Assembly (NCBI GenBank): GCA_028554795.2 | Contig: CM068835.1 | Coordinates: 58,691,219 to 58,755,218 of the forward strand | Length of the DNA stretch: 64,000 bases | Reading direction: 5' to 3' | Source: Sinohyriopsis cumingii | Taxonomy: Eukaryota; Mollusca; Bivalvia; Unionida; Unionidae | Shown: positions 49,012-60,104 of the stretch, in pieces | How positions within the stretch are numbered: position 1 is the stretch's first letter | How the letters are laid out: each line of letters begins with the position of its first letter | Made by a program: the position numbers and the translations under genes | Notes under the pieces: model-generated | What the model saw: only the letters and a program-made list of their open reading frames with translations | Databases searched by the model: none | What the model was told of the DNA's origin: nothing

Positions 49012-49121
49012 CAAAACGAGAGCCAATACAAATTTTTCACGGTTATATTCGTGTTCGGCACACCAAAATACTACAGATTAGGGCCTTTTCAAGTCAGTAA
49101 TGATTTCACTGTTGACCAGTG
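49012..49121 (-). repeat. Right terminal inverted repeat
   Basis: Inverse partner of 46,721-46,840. About ten bases shorter because of indels between the matching blocks. Confidence 0.8.
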
Positions 49122-49124
49122 ATA

Positions 49125-51390
49125 TCCATGCTAAAAGGAATCCAAAGCCTGCTTTCGGGGTAGGCTTCCTTTGTAATAAATAAACCTTTGTATTTGATAT
49201 CCTACCAGTAAATTCAAACAACGAGTTTATGGCTCTTACAAGGTGTGTTTATGCAACACCTGGGCTTTCATTTATATGTCATCTGTAATCATAATTGACA
49301 CAAACGGGTTTTGAGTTCTTTTGTGTAAATAGTATACACTCCCGTACAAAAATTTCTCATGGATTCCATATGGAATACTTATGGAATCCGTATGGAAGAG
49401 ATATGGACTGAAAAACTTATGGAATCAGACAATTTATTCCATATCAATTCCACAAGTACTTCACAGCAAATGAAATAAAGTTGTATCTTTAATCCATTAG
49501 CACTTTTTTCCATATGGAAAGCAAGCTCATGTATTATAGCATCATGGAAAATACTCTATGAAGAATTAATATCCTAAACTATCTGATTCAAACAGAAATA
49601 TTGGTGGGAGTTAGAGTACATGTATATTTCAGTGTAGCTGATGTGGAAAGATGAATATAGACTCATATAAATTTGAAGAAACACATGTATGTCAGTTTTC
49701 TTTAATTTATTTCCACAGATGTTTAAAAACAAAGACATGATCAAAAAAGTAGAGAAAATGTAAACATGATGAGAAAATTAATATCTGGTAGTACAAGCAT
49801 AGATGAATCTTTGGACTTAGAAAATCTGGTGCATGGTGGATTTGGGGCTTGATCTGATGTTTATTCTGAAAAGTAATTTTGTTGGCTTCCTATTAAAATA
49901 TGCTCAACAAAAATCATACCCTAGTGAAAATGTGACTTAAATTTCAGCAAAATCAATGAACATTTCTTGACATTCACTCAAATGTCCTTTTTCACTAAAA
50001 TTATGGTATTTTAGGAGATTTTACCAAAATTTCTGAAAATATCAGTGAAACTTTGTGATTGAAATTTCACTGACTCTGCCAACATGTCTGAAAATATCAG
50101 TGGGAATTTGTGATTGAAATTTCACTGAGAGTTTGTCAAAAATTCTAAAAATAGAGTAATAATTTGTGATTGTAATATCACTGACATTTTAATAAAAAAA
50201 TATCAATAAGATATAATAAAAATTTATTTTTTGTTTCTTGTACAATCTGAATGATTTTCAGCAGCATTTATATTCCCTGTTTCTGATAGCTGTAATTGTA
50301 TTGTTTATTTTGGGCACAATAATTTCTTTCCACATCTTTCTGTATTACATTTCTTTATCAAATTTTGTTAATGTTTTTGTTGTATTTTTTTAACTTAAAC
50401 TGGATTTAACTGCCCTCAAGGAAGTTTTCTTGTTTTCTGTTTTAAATCAGAATTTCGCTTTTCTCCTGACCTGAATCTGATTTTCCTCGATACGGACCCT
50501 TTTTTTAATATCATTTCCGAAACGTTTTTTCAAATAATGCTCTATCCGGTTCTATTCCGCAACAAGCTCTCTAATAAGTATTTGTTCCGTTTATTATTTA
50601 AAGGATGTTCGTTGTAAAGAGCTTTCTGATTGGTCAAAATTTTGTACTTACCCAATGAATCGTTGCGTAACGGAAACAGATGGGAATGCTAAACATGGAT
50701 ATTCGAGTGGGATACGAGTTTGAATAACCATTTGAAAAATGTGCGTCAAGCAATGAGATTAGCTTGAATGCAAAGTCGATCGGAACGTAAAATTGGCCAG
50801 TCTGTATGAAAACTGAATGCCAGGACCAACATTTTGCTTTTTGTGCCATAAACAGCTCTACAGTAGCAGCTAACTTGCTAAATAGGACAAGGAATTGACC
50901 CAGGATGATTTCGAAGTTTTATAACTCAAAACTGATTAAATTCCAGGATGAATTTAAGGAGGACAATGTATAGAACAGTGGTGGGAATTGTTATGAAATA
51001 CCCATGTCTATCAAAGATCGTCATATCTTTGCAGAATTTTCTTGGCCCACACGTAGAATCATCATTTAATATCGTGAGGCATTACTGTGTATATTATCAA
51101 AATATTCTAGGTGTGTTGGAATTCAGTGTAAAATAAGAGTACTTATATCATGATAAACATTTGTCACGTCTGCTTATGGAACAAGGACTAATTCAAGAGA
51201 CCACAACAGCATCATAGTTTGTACATTAATCAAATATCAAGTTGCAGTACAAGTGACAAGGCAGGCTTCTAGCATTTCTTCTTTTCGTGTCTCAAATGGA
51301 TGCTTTTCTGTAATTTTGCATTACTTTTACAGTTCAATTTTTCAATGCAGATTAATATTTTATATTTTATATATATTTATGTGTTCACAG
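49125..51390. other. Intronic DNA with local repeats
   Basis: No gene recognised. Near 49,360-49,460 the word TATGGAAT or its inverse recurs several times, with a short palindrome (ATTCCATATGGAAT). Near 50,030-50,190 a unit of about 65 bp containing CTGAAAATATCAGTG and TTGTGATTGAAATTTCACTG repeats two to three times; looser relatives of it lie near 51,710-51,850. Confidence 0.5.
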
Positions 51391-51399
51391 ATGCCTGTA

Positions 51400-51588
51400 C
51401 ATATATTCCAGGCTTGATACTTAGATTTTTAAAATCACTTAATTATTTAGCGTCAAGCCAGATTCTTCACATCATGTTGTATATATACTGTAAATATTGT
51501 ACATAACAGATAGAAGGCCTCAAGGTAGATTAGTTCTGTAATTAATTAAGTTACCTTCTCTAAATAAAGTCATTATTATTATTATTAA
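51400..51588 (+). mobile_element. LINE 3' tail (5'-truncated)
   Basis: TAGATTAGTTCTGTAATTAA, then CCTTCTCTAAATAAAG and (ATT)n form the kind of 3' end I associate with invertebrate LINEs: AATAAA-like signal followed by a trinucleotide tail. No protein-coding part remains. Confidence 0.5.
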
Positions 51589-51599
51589 GTCCCATATCT

Positions 51600-52440
51600 C
51601 TTGCCTTGGATGTCATACAATTACAACATCTGTAAAAAAAAATTCATGCAAACTTAATTTCACCTTGGTTAATAAAGTCCTGTTTAATTCATATTCATTA
51701 TTAATCTGAAACCTTCTGAAATGTATGAAAAACTTCTGAAACTTCAGTAAATACTATATAATGATCAAAATTTTAGTGAAATCTCGAACAAGTTTTAGTC
51801 AAAAATTTGTGAAATCTCACCAGACTTTTCAGTGAAATGAAAAAAGACTTAAGTGATGCCATCATGGATTAGGCTTTGTGTGTGAGAAAGAAAATGAGGA
51901 CAAGAATAACCTAAATCTGATTTGATAATGTCTGTCAAAATAAAATTTATGATCCATTTAAAAAATTATGGTGAATATTCTTCATTGATTCCCAATAATG
52001 TCTAAGAATCATTAGGCATTTTAATAGAAATCTGAAGCAAATTTTCTCAAGAAGATCACACAAATCAAATACTACAATGAACTGAGTGTTGCAACAAAGG
52101 AACACTGTAACAAAACCTTCGGAATACTGGAAAGAATTTGGCCAGGGAAATTAGACTCAAATGTTCTAACAAAGTAAATCTTGCATCCAAGAATGTAATA
52201 AACGACCTTTATTGTGTGTATGATTGGCATATATATACATAGAGAGACAGACAGACAGACAGACAGAACAGACAGGCAGACATACATAAGTAAATTAATA
52301 CAAGACATTCTCCTGCTGGTCAATGTCTTTCCCCATAACTTTACACAGAACAAAGCATTAGCAAGAAATGTTTTTTTAGCAATATTTTACTTTGTTAAAT
52401 ATGAAGCTTCAATAAAGAACAAAACTTGCTGAGAAATTAA
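51600..52440. other. Intronic DNA, (ACAG)n microsatellite
   Basis: No gene recognised. An imperfect (ACAG)n tract lies at 52,240-52,284. Confidence 0.6.
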
Positions 52441-52447
52441 TCTTAAC

Positions 52448-52569
52448 CTTAACTGCATCCTTCATGAATGACATGGGTCTGGCAATGATGTTCAACTGCT
52501 CCATTAATAACAGAATGAGCTCCTTGTGGTTATGTAGGTCTGGGTCATGCTCCTTACTCCAAATGATAT
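52448..52569 (-). CDS. Roco-type (COR domain) gene, internal exon
   Basis: 122-nt exon, too short to stand out as an ORF. The acceptor is TTTTATGCAG and the donor AAG-GTTAAG. It begins with two bases that complete a split GAT codon and ends in phase 0. It reads IIWSKEHDPDLHNHKELI, then LLLMEQLNIIARPMSF, which is the typical COR stretch where a helix ending in 'Met-Glu-x-Leu' is followed by the β-rich part. It joins without shift to the exon at 38,972 across a 13.5-kb intron and to the exon at 54,781. There are no stops, so the gene appears functional over these exons. Confidence 0.72.
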
Positions 52570-52574
52570 CTGCA

Positions 52575-53760
52575 TAAAAAAATTGCCATTTTTGTCAAGA
52601 AACAGTTTATCCAATATTGTATTCATCTAACATGTTTATGAAAATAACATATAACATCAAGATGCAAATTTTTTTTGGGAAAAAATATTTTCAGTAAAAT
52701 TTTCCAGAAAGGTTGGAAGTATTTGTCTCATTTTCTTTAAGAACAATATCATTCCTTTATAGATTCAGTTAAAATAGTGGTGTAATTCATATAATATACT
52801 TTTTATGATATTGTTGATCAAAAAATATTAAGGGAAAATCAATTAAATATGTTAAAGAAATTTCACAATTATAAATGTTATAAATACAAACAACATAAAT
52901 GAAGTTTTAGAGAAACCCATGCTTATGAAAATACTTTATATTGTATCTACCATGTGTCTGGCATTACAATTTTGCTTATTAAGTAAAATGCATTTATGAT
53001 CTGAAAAACATCAGAGGACCTCCAAATGATTCAACGCATCACATGGTTGGTTTTCAGTTCACCGCCATGCTATATAGACGCTACAGACACGAATGATGTT
53101 CAAAATAAATAATTTCATCAAACCAAAGATGTCTGCTTTGACTTGACTGTGTCTCATTTTTTGCCAACAAAGGTTTAAATTTGTGACAATTTCCAAACAG
53201 ATTAAAAGTTACAGAACAATGCTGCAATCATATGAACTATATCACTTGAGAACAGATAAATCATGCAGTATCTAGGATGAATAACAAAAGCACTGGTTCC
53301 AATTAAAATCGCCATCCTGAGGAATGTCTATGTAATTAAATTATTCGCTGTTCTGCACTGCAATACTGTCATTACATGTTTCCAATGAGTAGTACATGTA
53401 GCCACTGTAAATATAAACCCATTCTGTTACATCACAAGCGGTCTCTAATAGCAGGCAGCATTTACTGTAATATGGTACTTTCATGCAAATTATTTGTGCA
53501 ATTATAAAATATCTTCCATTCTGGTGTTGAGAATATATATATATGACATAAAACAAATCTCATACATACAACATGTAGTACATAAAATCCAACATCAACT
53601 TTACATTGTCATTTCTTTACACTATACGATACAGCTACTACACTCTATCAGTGGCTTACCATAAACTGTTGGCAATTGCATCTATTTAGTATGCAGCTAT
53701 TTATGTTATAATAACAATAAAATATCAGAACGATCAAATCCATATAAGAATAAATTATAT
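52575..53760. other. Intronic DNA between COR exons
   Basis: Part of the 2.2-kb intron 52,570-54,780. Nothing coding or repetitive recognised before the LINE fragment. Confidence 0.45.
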
Positions 53761-53762
53761 CT

Positions 53763-54446
53763 CCTCCCCCTTTACATCTTAACGGCAATGCTCTTACCTA
53801 TGTCAACAGTTATACGTATTTGGGTCATATTTTGAAATCCAATCGGTTGGATAATGAAGATATGATGAGACATTACCGATTTTTGTGTACTCAAACAAAC
53901 ATGCTTCTACGTAAATTCAAGAATTGTTCACTGAATATCAAAATTAGATTATTCAAATCTTATTGCTGCACCATGTATTGTGCTCCTCTGTGGACAAACT
54001 TTAGTGAATGTATGAAAAGAAAACTAGTTATTGGTTATAATAATAGTCTTCGTTTTCTATTAGGTCTTCCTAGGTGGAACAGTGCCTCCAACATGTTTGT
54101 AAATTATAATGTATTCAGTTTCGATGAAATAATGAGAAAGTATGTATTCTCAATGATGACAAGAATATCTAATAGTAAGAACTGTATATTGAAATCTCTT
54201 TGGAACTACGATATTCATTTAAATTCTCATATTATTAGTAGATGAAACAAATTACTATTTAGCTGTGTCATTTAATTTCATTCTTAACAATGCATGTCGC
54301 AGTTAATAGTTGTAGATGTATCGGTATAATTGTAGGTATGATATATATGTTCTTTTATGTTTACAATGTTCTCATTTATATCTATATTTTATTTTAGAGG
54401 TATGGACTTTGTAGTCTGAAATAAAGAATTCTTATCTTATCTTATA
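53763..54446 (+). mobile_element. LINE 3' fragment with C-terminal ORF2 piece
   Basis: An open frame (53,763-54,245) begins without a start codon at PPPLHLNGNALTYVNSYTYL, continuing GHILKSNRLDNEDMMRHYRF and LFKSYCCTMYCAPLW, then LRFLLGLPRWNSASNMFV. This is the region after the reverse transcriptase catalytic motif in CR1/Jockey-group LINEs. The frame is intact to its stop and is followed by an AATAAA signal and a short (CTTAT)n tail at 54,430-54,446. It is a 5'-truncated insertion, antisense within a Roco-gene intron, and fairly young judging by the absence of stops. Confidence 0.82.
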
Positions 54447-54780
54447 TTCAACCATTTGTAAGGATACCTATAGATCGCAAAAACCACTGCTGTACATTTC
54501 AAAAACATGGAACTACTACTATTACTAATACTACTACAAACAATAGTTCTTTCAAAATATGCAATAACCAGGAATATCCTTTCACTCTGAGATTTACAAC
54601 AGCTGATCCTGAAGGAATATATTTATGATCTTAAACATACCTGCTCAGCACTAATTTATATTTTCATTATCTTCATAACTCAAAATATAAAATAATGAGC
54701 TTGTAATGAAAACAGAATCTTTAATTAGAACTACAACTATGATGAGAGAAACTGTTGTGTCATTTTAGAAATCAACAAAC

Positions 54781-54944
54781 CCAATAGTTTTTGTGTCAGC
54801 TTTCCCTCTTCTTTAAACTGGAGCCACTCTCTTTCAGCTTGGGGATGCTTTCTCAGAATGAACATGTCAGCAGTGATGAGAGACTTCATAGCCTTGATCA
54901 ACCATTGTGGTTCAAGCACAATCCATTCCCTCAGTTTTTCTGTA
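54781..54944 (-). CDS. Roco-type (COR domain) gene, upstream exon
   Basis: 164-nt exon between acceptor TTATTTATTCTAG and donor TTGG-GTTTGT. It starts with the last base of a split codon and ends with the first base of GAT, which the next exon completes. The reading TEKLREWIVLEPQWLIKAMK, then SLITADMFILRKHP and FKEEGKLTQKLL, is a COR N-terminal segment: 'W(L/I)...LI.A...L.T...F' followed by 'GKL'. The upstream Roc-encoding exons should lie at higher coordinates. None is recognisable before 64,000, where two transposon-like genes occupy the space. Confidence 0.72.
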
Positions 54945-54999
54945 CTAGAATAAATAATAGAATATACACCACACAAAATACTATTACCAAATTATATTC

Positions 55000-55415
55000 T
55001 GTATTTCTGAAGAAATTATGCTGCTTTCTCCGAAAAGATATAAATTAAAATTCACAGACAATTAAGTAGCAAAAGTTTTAAGTTTGCAGGCAGCAACACA
55101 GAATATCTTCAAAAATACCATGTTTTTATAATTCCCTTGTAATTTTAAAGTATATAATATGTGATTGCATTTGTCTGAATTAAAATGTAAAAGTGAAGCT
55201 TCCTTACTCAGTCTCATTGTTACGGTGTTATATTTGTCTTTATAGTTTGCACAAAATATTTTGTCTGTTTTCCTATCCAAAGCATCAAGAGCAAATTACT
55301 ATCATCTTCTCAAACTAAAACTGCAATCATCATGTCTGTATTTATTATATGTTTAGAACTCGCTTTAATCAACATTTTCTATCTGATTTGTATTACTGTA
55401 TATACAAGATCTAAA
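55000..55415. other. No gene recognised
   Basis: AT-rich DNA upstream of the first recognisable COR exon. I looked for an upstream Roc/COR exon ending in phase 2 and did not find a convincing one. Confidence 0.4.
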
Positions 55416-55418
55416 CAT

Positions 55419-55515
55419 TCCAGGTGGCTGAGTGGTCTAAAGCAGTTATCTTTACCAGTCAGTGCCATCTCAGCTCTGCCCGCAGGGGTTTGAGTTTCAG
55501 GCTCGGCCAATGTGG
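55419..55515 (+). mobile_element. SINE family A, head-only fragment
   Basis: AGGTGGCTGAGTGGTCTAAA, TGCCATCTCAGCTCTGCCCG and GGTTTGAGTTTCAGGCTCGG match the tRNA-like head and first part of family A; the body is missing. Confidence 0.75.
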
Positions 55516-55765
55516 TGTTATGTATACTCAATCTGCATTATGTGATTGACTTTTCTCCATAATTAAGGATAGGAGTTTGGAAATGAATAACTAATCTAGT
55601 TTTTTTTCAAATCATATTTACTTGGATTTGAGTACAGGACATTGGTTTTCCTCTTGGAAATTCCTGGTCTACCTGATCTCTGTCACGTTCTTTCCTAAAA
55701 TTTTAGTAAAAGACCTGACCTCATTTACAACTTAGAATGTTCTGGAAATGAACTTTTGATTCTCA

Positions 55766-56007
55766 GGGGCCCAGAGTGGTCTAAAGCGCTCTCTGTTATG
55801 GATCACTGCCATCTCACCTCTGTCTGCGTGGGTTTGAGTCTCGGATTCACCCAATGTCGGTATATGAGAAAGCTTGCCAGTAACTTCTCGTGGGTCGGTG
55901 GTTCTTTCCGGGGTTTTTCCAGCTTCTTCCTCCACCATTAATACTGGCCGCCATGTATAGTCTATCGTGTGCTGAAAAATGGCTCTAAACCCTCCAACAA
56001 CAAAAAA
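55766..56007 (+). mobile_element. SINE family A, near full-length copy
   Basis: Body matches 32,689-32,943: AGAAAGCTTGCCAGTAACTT, CTCGTGGGTCGGTGGTTCTT, CTTCCTCCACCATTAATACT and GGCCGCCATGTATAG. The head has lost a few bases of the A box. It ends with a CAA-rich tail. TTTGATTCTCA (55,755-55,765 and 56,008-56,018) is a perfect 11-bp target duplication. Confidence 0.9.
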
Positions 56008-56365
56008 TTTGATTCTCATCTTGGTCCTCTTCTTTTGTATTAGGTACTATATTAAGATGTTTAAATCAGAATTATTGATTCCTATCTTAATATATGTAAT
56101 GGAATCAGCATTTTGTGTTAAAGGCACAATAGTGCAGCTGAGGGTGAATTTGCTTACAACAAAATTCTGACATTTATTTATATCAACTGATTAAATACTA
56201 TTTAAAAGGCAATTCTAGGGTAATATCAAGTACGTAGAGGTTCTTTTTATGAAATACGAGCTCTCTTCGTATGTAGCATAACGAATCTATCATCTCCATA
56301 TTGAAATCGCACTCGGCAGTGATTGGCAGATCCCGAACGAATAACACGCATCATTCCGGTGACCG

Positions 56366-56420
56366 AAATTTGCATAATTATATGCAAAATTTATGTACAC
56401 TGATGCTGATGACGTAAAAC
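56366..56420 (+). promoter_or_regulatory. Inverted octamer pair and CRE-like site upstream of P2X7-like gene
   Basis: ATTTGCAT (56,368-56,375) faces ATGCAAAA (56,382-56,389) across six A/T bases, making a near-palindrome of POU-type octamers. TGATGACGTAAAA follows at about 56,407. Both lie within 80 bases of the proposed ATG at 56,447. Confidence 0.4.
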
Positions 56421-56446
56421 ACAACCACACTACCAGAAGTCACAAA

Positions 56447-56458
56447 ATGTCAACAACA
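56447..56458 (+). CDS. P2X7-tail-like gene, proposed first coding exon
   Basis: ATG TCA ACA ACA followed by a strong donor GTGAGTAAG. It ends in phase 0 and would join TEISSLSSSS of the next exon. Only four codons, so the call depends on the donor quality and phase. Confidence 0.4.
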
Positions 56459-57482
56459 GTGAGTAAGATATTCTTTAGATCTTGTTCTTTTCTTCTTATC
56501 ATTTCCTTTCTACTTTTAGTTTTGAGAGGAAATGTTGAAATTTATTTAGAACTACTCGTATGGTTATATTTAAATAGATTTTTGTGGTACGAGAATGACT
56601 GAAATTGATGTGCTTTGTACAGTATTGAAAAAGTACTCGATTTAGCACTCCCTCGTGTACCGCCCGCCCCAATTTTATAAACGAAAAGCATCTAGGAAAT
56701 TTAACAATGCTAAAAACTATGTAATTTCATTATTCAATTTATAAATTCTTACCAGATTCTCACCAGTGGACCCTAACACTCATCCTTCTGGCGTTTCAAG
56801 CAAAGCGGACACAAATTCGTGGTATGCTTTTCCAAGTTAGTACCTTACATAAATAAGGTTATAAACAAGTTTTATTAAAATTTGCGACTGGAGTATGGAC
56901 TCTGGGACAGATCATACAAAATTACACACGCACAAACGTACAGTCACTTTTGTCACTTGAAGTTTGACCAACGTTTTTAGTGTTTCCCTTTACCTTCATC
57001 AGCGCTTCAGAGACACTTAAATTTTTAATTTGATCCCCCGTTTTGATACCAAAGTTCATTTTTTATACCCAGTTTTGAGACCAAGGAGATTTTTGACTCT
57101 CAGACTTGTACCCCTGGGGGATGGACTGGTTTTATCCAGGCTTGCACATGTTTATAGGGTATTATGCACCCTGAGTAAATATACAGAGATTTAGCTTTGG
57201 TGCCCATCTAGGAATTTGGACCCCCCCCCCGACCTGATCCAGCACAGAAAACATCCATCACATCACAAACTCTCATGTATTAATTTCTGATTCTCAAATA
57301 GCATTATATTCCTATAAGTTTGATAAGTAAGTATGAATATATTAGTTGTATAATTAGGAAATCATTTTACATATCAAACTTTATTATAGAGACAACTGGA
57401 CTACGGTAGTAATTATAATATGTAATACAGAAGATACCCACCAAATGATAAACTCAAATGTAGAATTTTTTTTATTACCTAG

Positions 57483-57647
57483 ACTGAAATCAGCTCACTT
57501 TCAAGCTCAAGTCCGGAGCAACCTTTAAGAGGGAGAGGAAGGATGAGGCGTGGAGCAAGAACCAGAGGGGGAAGAGGAAGAAGACATGCAGTGCAGCCTG
57601 AAAACAGAGCTGACCAAGCTCTACACATAGTTCAGACAAGAATGAGG
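57483..57647 (+). CDS. P2X7-tail-like gene, Arg/Gly-rich exon
   Basis: 165 nt, phase 0 at both ends, after acceptor TTTTTTTATTACCTAG and before donor AGG-GTAATT. Encodes a Ser-rich start, an Arg/Gly-rich stretch (RGRGRMRRGARTRGGRGRR) and a helix (NRADQALHIVQTRMR). Stand-alone relatives of the P2X7 C-terminal domain in invertebrates often have such an RG-rich leader before the conserved domain. The RG stretch is low complexity and not diagnostic by itself; the call depends on the two downstream exons. Confidence 0.6.
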
Positions 57648-58423
57648 GTAATTGTTTATTTATACCTTGCAAAACAAGTATTGATACACATTGAAAAATG
57701 TTTGGTACTTGCCAAAGACTCTAATATATACAAGTGTGAAGTGTTTTGCACAACTTAGAAAATGCATACTTCTGTTGAAGGATTATTTAACAATGTATGT
57801 TTAAACTGCTTTACATTTTGTTGCTACTCACCACCCAACCCCAATATCATTGTGAAAATCCATATATCTATTTAAGCCTTGTAAAATAATGACTATGCTT
57901 TAATTCTTGTTTTAATTATGATGCATGCCAAAATATATCAAGATAATATTATGTATGCACTATCATTACAAACATAAAAACTTAAGAATGCAAGAATGTT
58001 TTATTTGCCCAGATTTTAGAATGACATGAAGGCTTGCAAGAAACAGAATTTTTATTTCATATTTCATATAACCTTTTGGGTACAAATTTTAATTGCCCTT
58101 TCTGATTTACATTCAGTTTTGGGTGAATACTGTAAATGATTTATAAAATAACACATTTTCTTGATGTAATGACAGTTTTTAAACTGTTAAAATTCTTTCA
58201 TTAACTTTTATGTATTTCTTGAGCATGTTATTGTATGTACAAAATATATATCACAAAAGGTGTGAATAACTTGACAGGTTTGTGGGATACATTACAGAAA
58301 ACCTCTTTCACTATACATGATATGTGTAACAACTGACTACGAATATGTAACTTGCACTTTGTACTGATAAAATCAAATACTGCATCCATGTATACATATA
58401 ATTAAAACTTTGGTAGTTACTCT

Positions 58424-58551
58424 TACAATACAACATCTGCAGTCACTTCTGTTTCCAAGGTGGACTTGCAAAGATTATGTAAATACTTTACAATACAACA
58501 TTTGCAGTCACTTCTGTTTCCATGGTGGACTTGCAAAGATTCTGTAAATAT
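58424..58551. repeat. 65-bp tandem duplication in P2X7-like intron
   Basis: TACAATACAACATCTGCAGT and CACTTCTGTTTCCAAGGTGG start at 58,424 and recur with few changes at 58,489. The second copy ends about 110 bases before the zinc-domain exon. Confidence 0.9.
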
Positions 58552-58663
58552 ATGATTGCTGTAAATGTTGAAATCTCCATGGTAGCGTGATTTTAGCTTT
58601 CAAGCTTGTTGTACCACATACATATGGGGATTCAGTATGCTTAATCTTTGAAACCAATTCCAG

Positions 58664-58902
58664 GAGATCATAACAAATGTGGAGCCAGACCGGCTGAGGG
58701 AACCTTTCATACAGATGTTGCAGTTCCACCCAAGCCTGGTCTTTAATGTTTTGGCCCCAGGATCAATGCAGTGTGGTGATTATCACCCATCCTCCGACAC
58801 AGGATTGTCAGATTGGTGTGTGTGTGTGGAAAATGTAGGGAGATGCCCACAGACCTGGAAATGATGTGTTGTGAGAGACAGCACTGTATATCACTTTTGC
58901 TG
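58664..58902 (+). pseudogene. P2X7-tail-like gene, zinc-domain exon with frameshift
   Basis: Between acceptor CCAATTCCAG and donor CTG-GTAATG. Starts EIITNVEPDRLREPFIQMLQ, FHPSLVFNVLAP, matching the helix before the domain. Then WCVC, and after a 2-base shift GKCREMPTDLEMMCCERQHC, the cysteine-rich zinc-binding signature of the P2X7 C-terminal ballast domain. The exon is 239 nt (3n+2) although both borders fit phase 0. The shift falls in a GT run (about 58,815-58,828), as expected from one extra GT. Either the gene is broken or this is an assembly error in a dinucleotide run. Confidence 0.8.
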
Positions 58903-59536
58903 GTAATGAATATATAAACTTTTGTTTATAATGCGCATTGTTGCTTAATGCATTATTCTTAATATGCTTAAGAGTTTATTTAATGTAGAGTGTTTCATGA
59001 ATTTTTAGCAAGACTTCTTACAAAATGAGACATGCTTAGATTATTTCTTTGCAATCACTGAATGAATTTGAAAATTGTAAGCCATCTAAAAAAAAAACCA
59101 GATGCATACATAAGCAAAAGATAAGGAGTTTTATTTTTTACAATTGATAATCATCAAGTGGATTCTATTCATTACCTGGTTTCAATGTGGGTACCTCACT
59201 ATGTTGAACAAATCTAAGCTGATGATGATAGAAAGATAAGATTCTTGTGTAAATATTATCTTCATCTGCAATCAGCCATTCCTATTTGATCCCAATGCAG
59301 GTGTCTCTGACTTCTAGAAATGCTGCCCAAACACTTAATATCAGTTCTGGTTGCGATGGAACACTCAGCGCTCATGTCAAAATAAAAATTCTGCAGTTTT
59401 TTATCCATATCTATTTTACATTGGAATTTTCTGATAAAAGATGAATAAACCTTGAATAAGTTCCTATTATTTGTTAAAAAAATATATTTTTTTACATTTT
59501 CAAAATAGCATATTACAAATTGGAATAATTTTTCAG

Positions 59537-59767
59537 GATTTTCAAGTTCTAATCCTTGATGAGGCTGTACTTGTCTTGGCCAGGATGTACTGATGGGATG
59601 TTCTTGTACTTGACGATGAAGTTGACTTCATGAGCGCAAACAGTCATGCTGCCTATAGGCAGTTCATACTATGGCAGCATGGAAGACTGGGGTCTGGACA
59701 GATACGTGACAAATATCCAGATGCTTTCGGACAATACTTTGGTTTCATCCCCTCCAGGCTTGCCTGA
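59537..59767 (+). pseudogene. P2X7-tail-like gene, last exon with internal TGA
   Basis: After acceptor ATTTTTCAG, phase 0. Reads LDEAVLVLARMY, an in-frame TGA at 59,591-59,593, then [51 protein letters not shown] and a final TGA at 59,765. The 'AYRQ..LWQHG.LG.G' and 'I(R)D.(Y/F)P...G.Y.GF.P' segments are the hallmark end of P2X7-tail-like proteins. The internal stop may come from a CGA-to-TGA transition. Together the exons would specify about 214 residues. In vertebrates this domain is the cytoplasmic tail of the P2X7 ion channel and binds zinc and guanine nucleotide; the stand-alone proteins have no established role. Confidence 0.85.
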
Positions 59768-60104
59768 ACTTTTTCTAAACACTTCTTATGGGCACAAAAT
59801 TATATATAAATGAATACATTTGACTTTCTTCTTTGTTTTGTTGTAACTGCACATAATATCCAATCAAACAATAATGCTTCCATTCAGATGTTTTTAAACA
59901 CTAGTCTATTCTGCCTATAAACAATGTGGGTAAGGTCATATATAATCAATATAAAAGTTTACATTATACATTGTTTTCAACTACTGATATTTACATTACT
60001 ATATATAAAATGTAATTTGCCTTAGCAGACACATCCATATATCCATATCCATATATCAGGCACCTTTCATATATTACATAGCTAAAGTCATGAGATCTTC
60101 TCCT

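Larger units (their letters stand above)
46721..49121 (-). mobile_element. Complete 2.4-kb DNA transposon, superfamily not assigned
   Basis: The ends are CACTGGACAACA on the left and TGTTGACCAGTG on the right, which match as inverted repeats in 11 of 12 positions. Further in, GTGCTGAACACGAATAT (46,791) and ATATTCGTGTTCGGCAC (49,045) pair, as do ATTGGCTCTAGTTTT (46,825) and AAAACGAGAGCCAAT (49,012). The inverted repeats are thus about 110-120 bp and imperfect, flanked by ATA on both sides. The single ORF is intact, the promoter region is retained, and no internal insertion is visible. It could be recently or currently mobile. It sits in the Roco-gene intron in the same direction as that gene. 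Confidence 0.85.
38973..52447 (-). other. 13.5-kb intron of the Roco-type gene
   Basis: Inferred from the phase-0 junction of the two COR exons. The intron is filled by a SINE (39,507), two minisatellites (41,893 and 42,790), two Tigger/pogo remnants (44,015 and 45,000), a complete DNA transposon (46,721), and a LINE tail (51,400). Confidence 0.65.

Noticed and set aside
56740-56830. Minus-strand peptide with CPLCLKRQKDEC, resembling a zinc knuckle
   Set aside because: Too short, ends at a stop with no clear exon borders, and lies in the intron of the oppositely oriented P2X7-like gene.
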